This document shows positions 25,372 through 38,013 of a stretch of DNA of 64,000 nt, piece by piece. The notes under the pieces were generated by a model, which worked only from the letters and a program-made list of their open reading frames with translations, had not been told where the DNA came from and ran no database searches. A program made the translations under genes and the position numbers. The stretch spans positions 6,745,144 through 6,809,143 of the forward strand of contig JAKSZT010017954.1 of assembly GCA_026826555.1 (NCBI GenBank), given 5' to 3'. Position 1 is the first letter of the stretch, and each line of letters begins with the position of its first letter. The stretch comes from Tolypeutes matacus. Taxonomy: Eukaryota > Chordata > Mammalia > Cingulata > Chlamyphoridae.

Positions 25372-27824
25372 ATTTCTTGACTTTTTTGCAATAACTTGCT
25401 GGGAATAAGCTAGTAGTAACCTCAAGATAGGAACCGTGCTTTCGGCCATCTTGAATCCCTGCAACCCCTGGTCTAGATCTAGACCCAAAATAGCTAAAGA
25501 GCCACGATGTGGACGAGCTATTAAACTTAATCTGTGTCATTTCAGAGGACAGAACTGAGGCCAGTGTGTGTGTGAAGGCTACGAAGAGGCAGATTTTAGT
25601 CCAGAATAAAATGTACAGCTGTACAGTGATTTACTAGCTGCCTTGAAAAGTAGTAAACTTCCTAACACTGGCAGTATGCAAACACAAGCTAGAAAAACTT
25701 TCCTCCTACACTAAGAGATTGAATTTATTCATCTCTAGTCCTATATACCATTACATTTACTTTAAATATCTTGATAACTTCATTTTTTCTATTGTCTAAG
25801 GAACTAAGAGGTTTTGTCTAGTTTATTTGTTATACCAGGGGCAAATAACTGTGCTGTGCTGTGTTGGAGCAACTTATAAGTAGAAAATATTTAGACCAGG
25901 TCTAAATCATGGACAAAGAGACAACAGAGCACCTCATTTTAGACCCAGATTTTTCGGGCCTGAACGGACCATGTACGAGACAGGACTGACATAAACAAAG
26001 TATCTAAAGTGGTTCAATACATATACATTGATTATTTGATTTATTGATTTCTATCTACAGTCTTCTTGGAACTCTTCAGTGTGCAGCACTAGAAAATGTA
26101 CACTGTTTAGTGTACCATTTGAATTAAGCAAGGATTTAGGTGTTGGCACAAGCAAAATTCTCTTCTATTTTCTGACTAATGTGGCTCCAGGACCCACCAA
26201 AGCTAATGTAAATACTGGAATATTTTCTCATATAGAAACCAGAAGTATTTAAAATTCAGTGCAGGTAGAATTGTTTGCTTAAATATTAGTAGGACAGACT
26301 TTGGTAACTTCGGTTGCATGTGTTGGTTCTTATTTCATTTTGGTAGAAATTGAGTGTTGGGGACTTTACCTGGAAGCCAGCCTCCAGCATTGACGTCTGA
26401 CAGTAACCGCAAAAGCAGTCCCCCTTTCCTCTGGCAGAGCCAGGACCATGTCCGTGGCTGTGATCTCAGGGGAGGGCTTTAGTCCATGGCTTAGGGTTTA
26501 CAGCTGGGAAGCTTGCCTCTTAAAAGGTGGGAAAAACATAGTCAACATGACCCCACAAAATTTGGACTTGGAACCCTCAGATGTAAAGAACCCATCAAGG
26601 TCAAGGACACGGCCCAGCCAGAATTGGCACCCATGGGCTTTTTCAGATCCAGATGTCAGAAATGGGTAAATAACAAATTGATACTGATTAAAAACAGGAG
26701 GAAACTGAATGGTGTTTGGGTCCAGATGATTCAAAAGCCACAGTCTCGTGACCCAATCAAAGAAATATTCAAAACTAGCCTGAATTATAACAGTACGGTT
26801 TTTTTTTGTTGTTTGTTTTCTTTTTATTATTTTGTTTCTTATAACAGTATGTTTTTCAAAGTATACTGTCAAACCCATTTATCTCTGGCTTAAAAAATGG
26901 GCTATTTTTTTTTTTTCTTAAAATGACCAAATACTCAATAATGTAGATCAGTATAGGATAAATACCTCTTATGGGGAGATAGGTCATGATTTCTCTTTTA
27001 AGGGAAAAACCTGGAAAATACTATATAAATAATGGTTGATCTGGTCCAAGACTCTTAGTCAATTTTGTTATCAATTACATAAGGGAAATACTGATATAGG
27101 AGAAAGAAAAAAGAAAATCATCAGAATTATATATCTAAAAATGACTGATTACATAGCTATTTTACCAGTGAGATCTTAACAAGATAGAAAAGGGGAATAA
27201 GGGTGGCCCAGATGGGTTCCCAATCTTGCAATAATGAATAAATTAAAATCAAATCAACACAGAAATGTTCTGTATCTTTATAGTAAGGAAGATTATATGG
27301 TGTATGCATTTGTCAAAATTGAATGAACTATCACTTAAGATCTGTACATTTCACTTTGTGCAAATTATACTTCAATGCAAAAATTGAAAAAGTCAAATCA
27401 ACTTATTTATTGAGCAACAATTTTTGACAATATTAAGCATTGTAGGGAAAAAAATTTCCCAGCAAATCATTGGTTAACTCTAGACACAAATGTAAGAAAT
27501 ATTCAATAATAAAAATCAAATAACTATAAATCACAAATAAGAGAGTCATGGAATTCTGGACCTAGATGGAGCCTTTGAGATCATCCAGCTTCCTGTTTAA
27601 AGGATGAGAAGACTGAGACTTAGAGAATTTTAAAAAAAATTGTCCAAAGAAAAGTAGAAACAGAATTTGACCAGATGGCAGGATTATAAGATTAAATCTC
27701 CTTCTCCTTTCCTCTTTGTCAGATTGACTTCCTGCTCCTCTCAACTGCTAAGTATCCCCCAAGGGTCCATTTTCGGTTGTCTTTGGCTTTCGCTTTATGT
27801 CACATTCTGACTGATCCATCAATT
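25372..27824. other. Unassigned stretch
   Basis: No gene recognised. Overlapping open frames of 126 codons on both strands (26498-26878 and 26513-26893) have no recognisable domain. T-runs occur at about 26799 and 26907. A short MIR3-like block may exist at about 27565-27690 (GACTGAGACTTAGAGAATTT). Confidence 0.45.
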
Positions 27825-27955
27825 TCAATGTTAGTATTTCTTCATCCAGTCAATAAATACTTTTCGAGTGTCTACTATATACCAAGCAGTGTTTTAGGGG
27901 CAGGAGATACAGCACTAAACCGCAGACTCTAACCTCATGGAGCTTATTTTCTACT
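27825..27955 (-). repeat. L2 3' end fragment
   Basis: TCAATAAATACTTTTCGAGT, GTCTACTATATACCAAGCAG and CCTCATGGAGCTTATTTTCT follow the reversed L2 3' terminus. Confidence 0.75.
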
Positions 27956-28055
27956 AATCTCAGTGCCCTTGATGCCCAGAGACTGATTTCTTGGCCAAGT
28001 ATTTTCAACCAATCCATTATCACACAACTCCCCTTGCATACCATGGTGGTGTAGC

Positions 28056-28613
28056 TGGATTTTCTCTCATTCTTGGCTAAGCTGAGTTAGTTAAGCCAGT
28101 AATTTATTAAGGAATGGTGAGAAAAAAAAATAGGAGAAAATAACAGCTCATGGGTCCCAGGTAGAGAGGAAGGGGCTGAGGAGCGATAAAGAGGCCCAGC
28201 TTATAGACTACAGTTCCCCATTATAAATTATAAATGCCCAGGTTTACTTGCGTGTTGATCCAGGCGGAGGGCAAAGAAGGCCAGAACAGAGGGGAAAAGG
28301 CAAGAGAGGGTCAGTTCAGCCTTTGAGTTTGCTTTTTGAACTATTAATTATTCTGCCTCTTTGCTAATGACAGGGGAGGAGTCCTAGATGTTTACTGTTT
28401 TAATTGATTACCCCACCCATCAGTTTTTCAGGAGGGCCCAATGATAAGACCCCTGGAGAATATCCGGGGTTTCTCCTGGCTTCCGGAGGAAATCTGGTTC
28501 TGAATGGGGGAATCTTCCAAGTTCTTCCAGCAGCCATCTTGGGGGTACCTGTCCACGTGGACTTCTTGCCAGGTTCCAGATCCGTCTATTGATTCCCTAA
28601 CTAGCTTGTTTCA
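28056..28613 (-). mobile_element. Solo LTR of an endogenous retrovirus, with 5-bp target duplication
   Basis: The segment begins TGGATTTTCT and ends TTGTTTCA on the plus strand, so both strands have TG...CA termini. It is flanked by GTAGC at 28051-28055 and 28614-28618. Read on the minus strand it has a TATA-like TTTATAATTTATAA (near 28221-28235) followed about 120 bases later by an AATAAA hexamer (28103-28108), which is the normal U3-R-U5 order. No internal gag/pol/env sequence is present, so this is the remnant left by LTR-LTR recombination. The family is not identified. A 5-bp duplication fits several ERV classes. Confidence 0.82.
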
Positions 28614-28618
28614 GTAGC

Positions 28619-29164
28619 ACCGCAACTTCAACATGTCTATAAACTCATCTTCTCTCCAGTTATCTCCTTCTCTTCCCTAAGACAGAAGGTCATCTTGAAC
28701 CTTCTTCTTAAACCTTAAGGTCAACCAATTTCAAGATCCCTAACTTCTGTCAACATCCTAAACTCTGAATATCTGTTCAGAAACTCTGTTTCCTCACTTC
28801 TTCCTTGGAATGTTCTGGTAATCTCATCTTTCAGTGTCTACAGTTGTCCCCAATTCTGTTTTATCCCATACATCACTGCCCAATTAATTTTACTAAAACA
28901 CACCCCCTATGCCAACCCCTTCCCAAATAAACACACACACACTTTAGCTTGGCTCTCATTTGCCTTCTAAATTAAATGGAAACTCCCCCGTCTGGCAACA
29001 ACAACAACAACAAAACATTGAAAACATAGCTCCAGCCTCCCTTTTCAAGCATCTGTCTTCTCCAGTACAGGTACCTGTACTTACTCCAGCCAAAGGGAAT
29101 TCTTGGCTGTTCCTTTAGGAGGTCCCCAGTTTTCTGCCTCTTCACTTGCTCCATCTCTTTCCTA
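28619..29164. other. Unassigned stretch
   Basis: No gene recognised. It contains a short (ACA)n-like run near 28998-29013. Confidence 0.45.
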
Positions 29165-29345
29165 GCTGGGCTGACTATACAGCTCTCCCTACCTTATTAT
29201 ACTCATCATCAGCCTCTGCTTATGTTTCAGTTACTGACTTCTCTAAGAGACCTTTCTAAATCTCATCACCATGAGTCTTCTCTCCTTGGAATGCATTTAT
29301 CCCTCACTGCATTGCATTATGGTTATTCTCTGACTTTTTAGAATT
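29165..29345 (+). repeat. L2 fragment
   Basis: CCTACCTTATTATACTCATC, ACCTTTCTAAATCTCATCAC and CTCCTTGGAATGCATTTATC follow the L2 region upstream of its 3' end in sense orientation. Confidence 0.5.
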
Positions 29346-29359
29346 AAAATAACCATACA

Positions 29360-29600
29360 AACTGGCATCCTTATTGAAAAAAACCTAAAATGTACTAAAG
29401 AGTAATCAGAGTAACAGCCATCTGAAATCCCATCACACAGAATTATCTGTTGTCAAACATCCCTCCAGACTTTTCTCTTTGTGTATATATATAAACATTT
29501 CTTTTGGTCTACACATTTTTCCATAAATGAGGTCAAATTCTACCTGCTTTTTTTCTGTCGATATATTCTGGTGCTCTTTTCAGTTGATCAGTAAAAAACT
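29360..29600 (-). repeat. Ancient LINE-like fragment
   Basis: GAAATCCCATCACACAGAAT, CATCCCTCCAGACTTTTCTC, GTATATATATAAACATTTC and TTTTCCATAAATGAGG resemble the same decayed LINE pattern as at 20780-21170. Assignment tentative. Confidence 0.45.
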
Positions 29601-29906
29601 AAGCCATAACTTGCAGTGGCTGCAAGTCATTTCATTATTTGGCTTTATCAAAACTTAACCACTGCTTTCTTTGTTCTAATTAACTTGCCTGCCTCCCTTC
29701 ATTAGCAGGTGCAGGGAGGAGGTCATTATCATGCATTTTGCTCCGTGTGCTTAGCACAGCCTTGTGAAATGCAAGTGTGAGCATTCTGTGATGGACTTTG
29801 ACAAGGGCTGTGCTTGTGACACAGCACTCCATGTGGTTTGGGGACTGGAAGAATATGTGGAGTTCTTGAGAATTGACCTAAAATCCCAGAGTAAAATCAT
29901 AGCCGC

Positions 29907-29907
<1 letters not shown>

Positions 29908-29961
<54 letters not shown>
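29908..29961. repeat. (ATT)n microsatellite
   Basis: About 18 uninterrupted ATT units. It makes long Ile runs in the translated frames on both strands, which are not real proteins. Likely polymorphic in length. Confidence 0.97.
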
Positions 29962-31704
29962 GCTTTGAACAGCCTTATGCCTTCATTGCCCATAAGGAAG
30001 TCATTCATTATTCCTTGTTACATAATCTACAGAGAGCTTATTTACTTAGAAAGCAATATATTCACTGCAGTTTCTATCTTATGAGTAGCTAAAAGCAGAA
30101 TCCATTCTGCTCCTCTGAGGCATTCTTCGCAGTATAGACCTCGTGCTATCTCTAATTAGCCAACGCATTCCCAGTCAAAAGCCCCAATGCCTGCACTTTA
30201 CAAAAGTCTGTTCTTTGGAAAGGGTGAGGCCTGCCTATCTATCTGTCTTGGGGGCACCTCCAGAAGAAAGCCAAAGTAGGATGGTGATGAGCTCTCAGAT
30301 CAGTCAATGTAATGAGACAAGCTGCAGCCCCTTAAATGATATGGTGTTTGCTGCCTCCCTTACTCTCCCTCAGACTGTGCCTTTGTACTCTAACAAAATA
30401 CCTGACTACTTCTGTGTTGTTCTGAGTATTAGTCACCATTTTTGGCTTCAGAAGCCAGAATACCAATAATCCGCTAGCCAACTTTCAGCCACTTGTGTTA
30501 ATGATGTATGTGATTTACAGCCTATTATGGTTCGTTTTAAAAATTAAAACAAAAACAAAAAAAAAAAAAAAAAAAACAAAGAAAACATGAGATATTTTGC
30601 TTGTCACTGTGAAGTGAAGCTTGACGGGAACATCCTCCTGGTCCCTCCCCACTGCCCCTCCTGCCGTGTGCCTGTGATCTGGTGTGCGCACGCGCCCACA
30701 GTTGCTTGTGTTCCATGGCTCGGCCATTTGCTCAGTGGGGGGACGTTTTCTTAGCCAAGCAGTACACCACTCTGCCTGAGGGATTGAGAACATATTGCTT
30801 GGCAGGTGGGCCTGCTCCGAAGCACTGACTGTTGTTTCAGCATTGACAGGGAACATACATCACGCAGGCCCATTATGCCAGCATATAAATCCATGGTAAC
30901 CTGTTCAGAGGGCTACACCCCAAAAACAAAGTGTTTAGGTCTTAAGAGGTGATATTTTTGAAACATATAATTGGGATCTGAGAAGTAATTCTGGGTGACA
31001 GGCCACTCCTTCTGCCATCTTAACAGAAGCTAGGCCTACAGCAAAATACCACTCTTGTCATGCCGCACAAGGATGATTGCCATTCAAGCTCAGCTCCAGG
31101 CAACAATATACGGCACCAACTGTGCCAAGAGATTGTCTCTGCAGGGAAAAGTGCCCTCAGTTTTGAGGTCTTCCCTGTATGCCTTGGTGCTCTGAGCTAG
31201 TGGCAAAGGGAGCTTCTGAGATTGTCATTGGAAAATGTTGAAACTTCTCCCTTTTTCCTGCTAGAATATACTTGAAAGGGATCTAGAGTTTGTTGTATTG
31301 GGAAGTGAACAGATAACCCTCTGAACAGATATCCCTGGTATTTATTGTGAAGAGATGTGTTTCCCCACTGGACTCCAGAAGAAGAATGTGATATTAAAAA
31401 GTCCCTAACCATAGTGTAAAAGGGCTTGATAAACAATCTGGTTGCTTTCCTACAGGGTAAGTAGACCTGTGGCTGTCAGCACCTTGGAGAACCAGTGGAT
31501 AAAGGTTGGCACAGCACTGGTTGAGGACAATGTAGGTTGATTACTGAGAACGCTGCTTTGCTGAGTCCTGAGACTTGGCAGATGAGAGCATTGTGGGTCA
31601 GCGTTTACACAGGCTGTCATGAAGTTAATCCTTTTGGATCACGGAACTTTTTTTTTCCATGACACTCAAGGATCAGCTCTGTTCCTACATTATCTTGTGC
31701 AGAC
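29962..31704. other. Unassigned stretch
   Basis: No gene recognised. An A-run is at about 30558-30575. A moderately GC-rich patch at about 30630-30720 contains GTGTGCGCACGCGCCCAC but is too short to call a CpG island. Open frames of 108 and 113 codons show no domains. Confidence 0.45.
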
Positions 31705-31905
31705 TGGTCACAAGATTTACATAATTGCACTTAATTGCGGATTGCTTCCTGCTTCTCCAATAAACTGTATACTCCTTGAGGGCGGCAGGTACCATGACTT
31801 ATTATTGTGGAATTGTTGGCTCTTCTTTTACCTTCTTGATTTCATAGAAATCATAGCACTTGTATTTAAATATGACTTGCCAATTAAATTACATCTGGGT
31901 GGCAA
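31705..31905 (+). repeat. L2 3' region fragment
   Basis: CAATAAACTGTATACTCCTT followed by GAGGGCGGCAGGTACCATGA matches the L2 signature TGTAAGCTCCTTGAGGGCAG in sense orientation. Confidence 0.6.
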
Positions 31906-32252
31906 TGTTATTTATTATTCTGCCAGACAATGAAGGTCAGTATCAGCTCAGCCCTATGTGCATGCCACAGCATCTGCATTCTCTTTAGCTCCAACAGAAT
32001 TAGTCTCCCAAAGTAAACTAGAAAATGTCTTTATGAGACTAAGGGCCTCCTAAATTATAAGAACTAGTGGGGAAACTATTGGGAATGTGAGTTATTGCAG
32101 TCAGTATTGAGAAAGTGTTTCTGATAGCTTGGCCTCGAATGGTAACTGTGAGAGACATGGGCCTCATCACACCCTAGCAGTGGCCCAGCAACCAATCTGT
32201 CAGTTTCACCATTTGCTTGTGTTTCTACTCAACAGTGTGGTTGGCTATGACA

Positions 32253-32412
32253 CAGTGGTTTGCAAACCTGGAAAGTTTCATAAAAACATAGACTTTGGTG
32301 CTCTTTCTCAAGATATTCTGGTTTAAGGGGCCTTATAGTAGAGCCTGGGAATTTGTACTTTCAAAATGCTTCCCAGGTGAATTAGGTACAACCAATACGT
32401 AGACCCACAGTT
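32253..32412. mobile_element. MER5A-type hAT fossil
   Basis: CAGTGGTTTGCAAACCTGG at the left, then GAGCCTGGGAATTTGTACTT and ATGCTTCCCAGGTGAATTAG, in MER5A order. The centre is diverged. Confidence 0.7.
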
Positions 32413-32589
32413 AGGGCAGCACTGATTAAAACAACACAATAGTGAGAACCTTAGCACTTCCCCCCAGTCGAACTGCTGTCTTGGGCATATACTGACCCCT
32501 TTAAGATGTCCTTCCTGGAGCACCTTTCTTAAAAACCATGATGTCTTAGGTGAATGCTCTGAGGAACCTTGAGAGAGCTTTGTTTTTGT

Positions 32590-32625
<36 letters not shown>

Positions 32626-32651
32626 TGAAAGCAAAATTTTTTGCTTGTTCA

Positions 32652-33965
<1,314 letters not shown>

Positions 33966-34208
33966 TTGTAATGCAGTGTTAACATCCATTACACCTCCAG
34001 CAACAATGCCTTCCTTGGCCATGGCGGTTACGGGTGGAGCTGAATCTTGAAATCACCCGAGCCTCCGCCTCCACATCTCCGCAGCGGCAGGGAAAGAGCG
34101 AGAGATCTTTGGAAGACATAAAACTAAGAGACATTAGGTATGGAAGGGAAAGAAAACATCATTTAGTACATTTCCATGTCCATTATCAGTTTACCTGTGA
34201 AATTATCT

Positions 34209-34499
34209 TTTTTTTAAATAACTGCTTTATTCATAGCTGGTACACATACCACAAAGTTCACCCTTTAGTGTACTATTCAATGTATGGTTCAGTGCTTTTT
34301 TAGTATTTTCACAACCATCAAGTATATTGTTCGGACATCACCATTGTCTAATTCCAGAACATTTTCATCACCCTGAAAAGAAACCCATACCCATTCTTTG
34401 CTTCTCCCAGCCCTTGACAACCAGTAGTCTCCATTCTGTCTGTAGTTTTGCCTCTTCTGGACACTTCACCTCTGAAATATTCTAGTCATATGAGTCCAG
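34209..34499 (-). mobile_element. L1 3' end in antisense, with target-site duplication
   Basis: TTTTTTAAATAACTGCTTTATTC, at 34209-34231, leads into reversed L1M 3'UTR: AAAGTTCACCCTTTAGTGTA, TTTTCACAACCATCAAGTAT, CCAGAACATTTTCATCACCC, GACAACCAGTAGTCTCCATT. Related flanks TTACCTGTGAAATTATCT (34191-34208) and TTACCTGTTTAAATATCT (34500-34517) define the ends. Confidence 0.85.
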
Positions 34500-34610
34500 T
34501 TACCTGTTTAAATATCTTCAAATAAAACATTTCAAATGCTCTGGTGAGGGCTTCTGAGTCAGAAAGAGTTCACTTATGTCTGGCTTTCACTGAGATCACC
34601 CTTCTATACT

Positions 34611-34613
<3 letters not shown>

Positions 34614-34642
<29 letters not shown>

Positions 34643-34722
34643 GGGAGGTCCCAGGGATCGAACCCGGGTCCCTCCATATGGAAGATGGACACCGAACCAT
34701 TTGAGCCACATCTGACCCCCCT
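34614..34722 (-). mobile_element. DAS-type SINE with perfect target duplication
   Basis: Poly(T), then GGGATCGAACCCGGGTCCC and TTTGAGCCACATCTGACC. It is flanked by TTCTATACTATT at 34602-34613 and 34723-34734. Close to consensus and therefore fairly young. Confidence 0.95.
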
Positions 34723-34789
34723 TTCTATACTATTAACTCATCTTCCCTTGTCTTGAGAAGCAGATTTTTCTGCCTTCTATGCCTCTGTC

Positions 34790-36435
34790 TCATCGCTTCA
34801 CCAACACTCAGATTCTTTATACATTCACACATCGTTAACAAGTCACCCCCAACTTGTCTACAACTTAAATGATCTCAACATTCCTGTACCCATACTTAGA
34901 TTTACCCAATATTTTCTCCTCATTCATCTAGATAAAGAAATATCTCCCCTTTTCTCTAAGGTGAATGCCTCTATTTGTATTCTCTATCCTTTTCTCTACC
35001 TCCTCCTAGAACCTGGCTTTTAATTGCATCTTCATTTTCTTTCCTCAATCTATAGGAATACTCAAAGTTAAGCCTTAAAAAAATTTGCTTCAATCCTGCT
35101 CCTCAGTCAAGCTACCATTCTATTTTTTCTCATTCCCTTCACTGTCAAACCTTTTGAAAGCACAATTTGGTGACTCACTTAGTGCTCCTTTTCCAGGTAC
35201 TGCCACCTAACTTCTTGCACTCATGATTCTACTTTCATTGATTTACTGGAATTTTTCTCTTCATGGTTCATGGCATCATCTCATTTGCTAGACCCTGTAA
35301 CCTTCCCTGAGTCTTACCCCATAAGCTCCTCATGGAAACCTGTTGACTATCCCTTCATCTTGAAACACTCTTTTTCCCTTTGGCCGCTGTGATATTCCAG
35401 ATTTTCTACCTACCTTTGGCTCCATTGCTCAATGCCTTCCTGAATATGGTGCCCACTCTTTTATCTGCCTTTCTGTTTTCTCTTTTTCCATTCTCATAAT
35501 GCCATCTGGCGCCACACTATGTGGATAACTTCCAAAACTGTCCTCACCACTTGTATATCCTGCCAGCTCCTTAGACTCGTTGCTCAAAACAGAATTCATA
35601 CCCTGGCAGGTTTCCTGTATTCCATAATTCTGTCCATAGTGTAACCCAGGGTTGAAAATTTGACTTCTTTTTATTCTCTTTCCATTCTTCACTTGCCAAA
35701 GATGACAGCCATCCTGTACCTAACAGCACTTCAAGTCTACCTAGGCTGTATTTATTTTTCCATTGTCTCTACTTCTTCATGCCATTGTCTAGAGCCAGGC
35801 CTCCAGTGGCTCTTATCTGGACCATCACCAGCCCCTATGCTATTTCTGCTCCATTCCATCTTACACATTGCTGCCAGATAACAATCCCGCTTCCACATGG
35901 AGCTGATTATGTCATTTCCCTTGGTAACAATTTTTCAAATTCCTCCAGGCCTACTATTCTAAACTCTTTAGTCTAACTCATAAGGCCTTCTACAATTGAA
36001 CCTTGTCTTCTTTTGTAACCTTATTTTCTACTCTTCATATTCTTTGTGTTCTAGCTTAAGTAAAACACTGACCATTCTTTCTTTTACCTCCATAATATCT
36101 CACTTCCCATCCTTTGCTTATCCTGTGTCTTTTATCTAAAACGTTCTTCTTCATTTTTGCCAACATGCTTCCTTGTGTTAAAATCCTCTCATCCTTCAAA
36201 TTCCTTCTCTTCCTTGTACTTTCCTTTAAATATCCATATTTTCGGTGTGTTTTTGTGTGTGTAAAGGATGAGAGAGGACTTTTAGCACTTTGGCTTTTAT
36301 TTCAGTTATTTATGTACTTGTTTTATCCAGTACCCCAAAGCCATGAGCATTGTGTTCTACCTGTTATAACTCCTATAATAGTTGATACATTATCTGCAGA
36401 ACACAATGTACTACAGAATAGTATATTTTGAATGA
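34790..36435 (+). mobile_element. L2 LINE fossil, long
   Basis: Sense-orientation L2. The region CTTGAAACACTCTTTTTCCC, TTTGGCCGCTGTGATATTCC and CTACCTACCTTTGGCTCC corresponds to the L2 reverse-transcriptase segment. AAGGCCTTCTACAATTGAAC and TCATCCTTCAAATTCC belong to the downstream C-terminal/3' region. All frames are broken. It is bounded on the right by the second composite retroposon. Confidence 0.75.
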
Positions 36436-36460
36436 ATATTTCTTGAGCGGATGATTTTTT

Positions 36461-37432
36461 TTAAACAATTTTTTGAAGCATATTATTCATACATGAACAT
36501 ACATAAAACTATAAGTGTTCAGTAAACATCGTGAACTTACAAAACAAACATGCATAACATCATACAGGGCTCCCACACATCACCGCCCCCCCCTTCAACC
36601 ACCCTGCATTGTTGCGAAACATTTGTTAACAAATCATGAAAGAGCATCGTCAAAGTATTACTACTAACTATATATAGTCTATATCTTCCTCCCCTATACA
36701 TTTTTTTTAAGGATTTATTGATTGGTTGGTTGATTTACTTTTATCCATTTTTACCGCCCCCCCCCCCCATTTTTGCTGTTTCTGTGCCCATTCACTGGGC
36801 AACTCTCTGTGTTCATTTCCTGCCCTCTCTTCTCATCCTTTTCCTCCTGTCTTTATTGGGATTTGATCCTCGGAAACTCCGATGTGGGAGAGAGACATCC
36901 TACCGCCTGTGCCACCTTAGTTCCTGGTTTTTCGGTGTGGCTCATCTTGGCTCTCCTGTTACATCATCATCTTGCTGCTTGGCTCACGGGGTCTGACAGT
37001 GCACCCGCACGCGGGGTCTGATGACTCACCCAATTGCAGGGCCTTACGGAGCACCCGCTTGCAGGGCCTGGTGGCGCACCCGCTCATGGGGCCTGGTGGC
37101 CCATGTGCCTTCTATATTTTTCTTTTTTTAATTTTTGCCGGGAGGTCCCAGGGATCAAACCCAGGTCCCTCCATATGGGAGACAGATGCCCAACCACCCG
37201 AGTCACATCTGTCCTCCTGCTATATCTTTAAGGTTGACCAAAGATAACCAAAGTTACAGTCTTTTCCCATACAGGATGGTCATATAATAAATCAGGCTGG
37301 TTTATCACCAGCATTTGAAAAACCAGACCTAGGGAGAAACACTAGGTCTGGGGACACATGCATGGTTTCTAATATAGCGAATGTTTAGCCTACCCTGATT
37401 ATCACAAAATCAGGACGGCGAGAATATTCACA
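36461..37432 (-). mobile_element. Composite SINE-VNTR-SINE-L1tail retroposon, copy 2
   Basis: Same architecture and same 5' end as the element at 33006-33965. In minus-strand order: 5' module (37432 to about 37221), DAS SINE (about 37220-37135), 25-bp VNTR (37109-36988; four full units plus a partial), DAS-III-like SINE (about 36960-36705), and L1-3'UTR-like tail ending TTAAACAATT on the plus strand. The flanks TGAGCGGATGATTTTT (36444-36459) and TGAGCAAATGATTTTT (37433-37448) match at 14 of 16 bases. The canonical TTTATT complement of the poly(A) signal reads TTTTTT here. Confidence 0.92.
36988..37109 (-). repeat. 25-bp VNTR of composite element copy 2
   Basis: Four full 25-base units (starting 36988, 37013, 37038 and 37063) plus a 22-base partial from 37088. 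The shared core is GGG(T/C)CT followed by CACCC about eight bases on. Confidence 0.9.
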
Positions 37433-37448
37433 TGAGCAAATGATTTTT

Positions 37449-38008
37449 AACTCTATGAAATATAGAAAGTATTTTTTTAACAACCTGCTTGTTGGATGAC
37501 AGGCTTTATGTCAGTGTCAAGAGTTTCTTGGTAGTTTCTGAGCTATTATTATTTTCAGTCAATTTAAGTAGAAGACTTACATGAAGGAATCTGTATAGAA
37601 TTGTAGTGACCCTGCCATAATCTTCACTTCAATTCCTTGCACTTGAGTAATATTGTCTACCATTTCATGGTACTTTCATGAATCTTAACTGACCCTCTCT
37701 ACAGCTATTCTAATATGTAGTTCATAAATGAGGGAAATGTGGTCTGGGGACTTTTAATGACTTAATCAATATTAGGTTATTAGATAGTTGCAGAGCCTGG
37801 ACAAAGGGACATGTTGTCTGACTTTAAATATTTGAAGTACTATCATGTGAAAGATTAAATCTTGTTCCTTCAAATGGCAGAACAAGTATAAGAGAATTCA
37901 AGCTCAATTAAGGAACAAATTGTTTAACAATCAGATCTGTTCCAAGATGGTGTTGGTTGCCTCCGTCTTGTGAAGTAAAGTGAAGCCCAGGTAGAGCAAC
38001 CTGATTAT
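37449..38008. other. Mostly unassigned; weak MIR at 37613-37850
   Basis: A diverged reversed MIR may be present (CATTTCATGGTACTTTCATG, TTCATAAATGAGGGAAATG, TTGCAGAGCCTGGACAAAGG). The rest shows nothing. Confidence 0.45.
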
Positions 38009-38013
38009 CCAGG

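Noticed and set aside
25161..25540. Phe-rich minus-strand frames of 76-116 residues resembling membrane proteins
   Set aside because: They are translations of the A-rich tract on the opposite strand.
29751..30084. Ile-rich frames on both strands
   Set aside because: Produced by the (ATT)n microsatellite.
30630..30720. Possible CpG-island promoter
   Set aside because: Only about 90 bases with a few CpGs, no adjacent exon or transcription-start features.
36988..37109. CRISPR-like array suggested by regularly spaced GC-rich units
   Set aside because: The units are directly abutting 25-bp tandem repeats with no unique spacers, in a mammalian retroposon.
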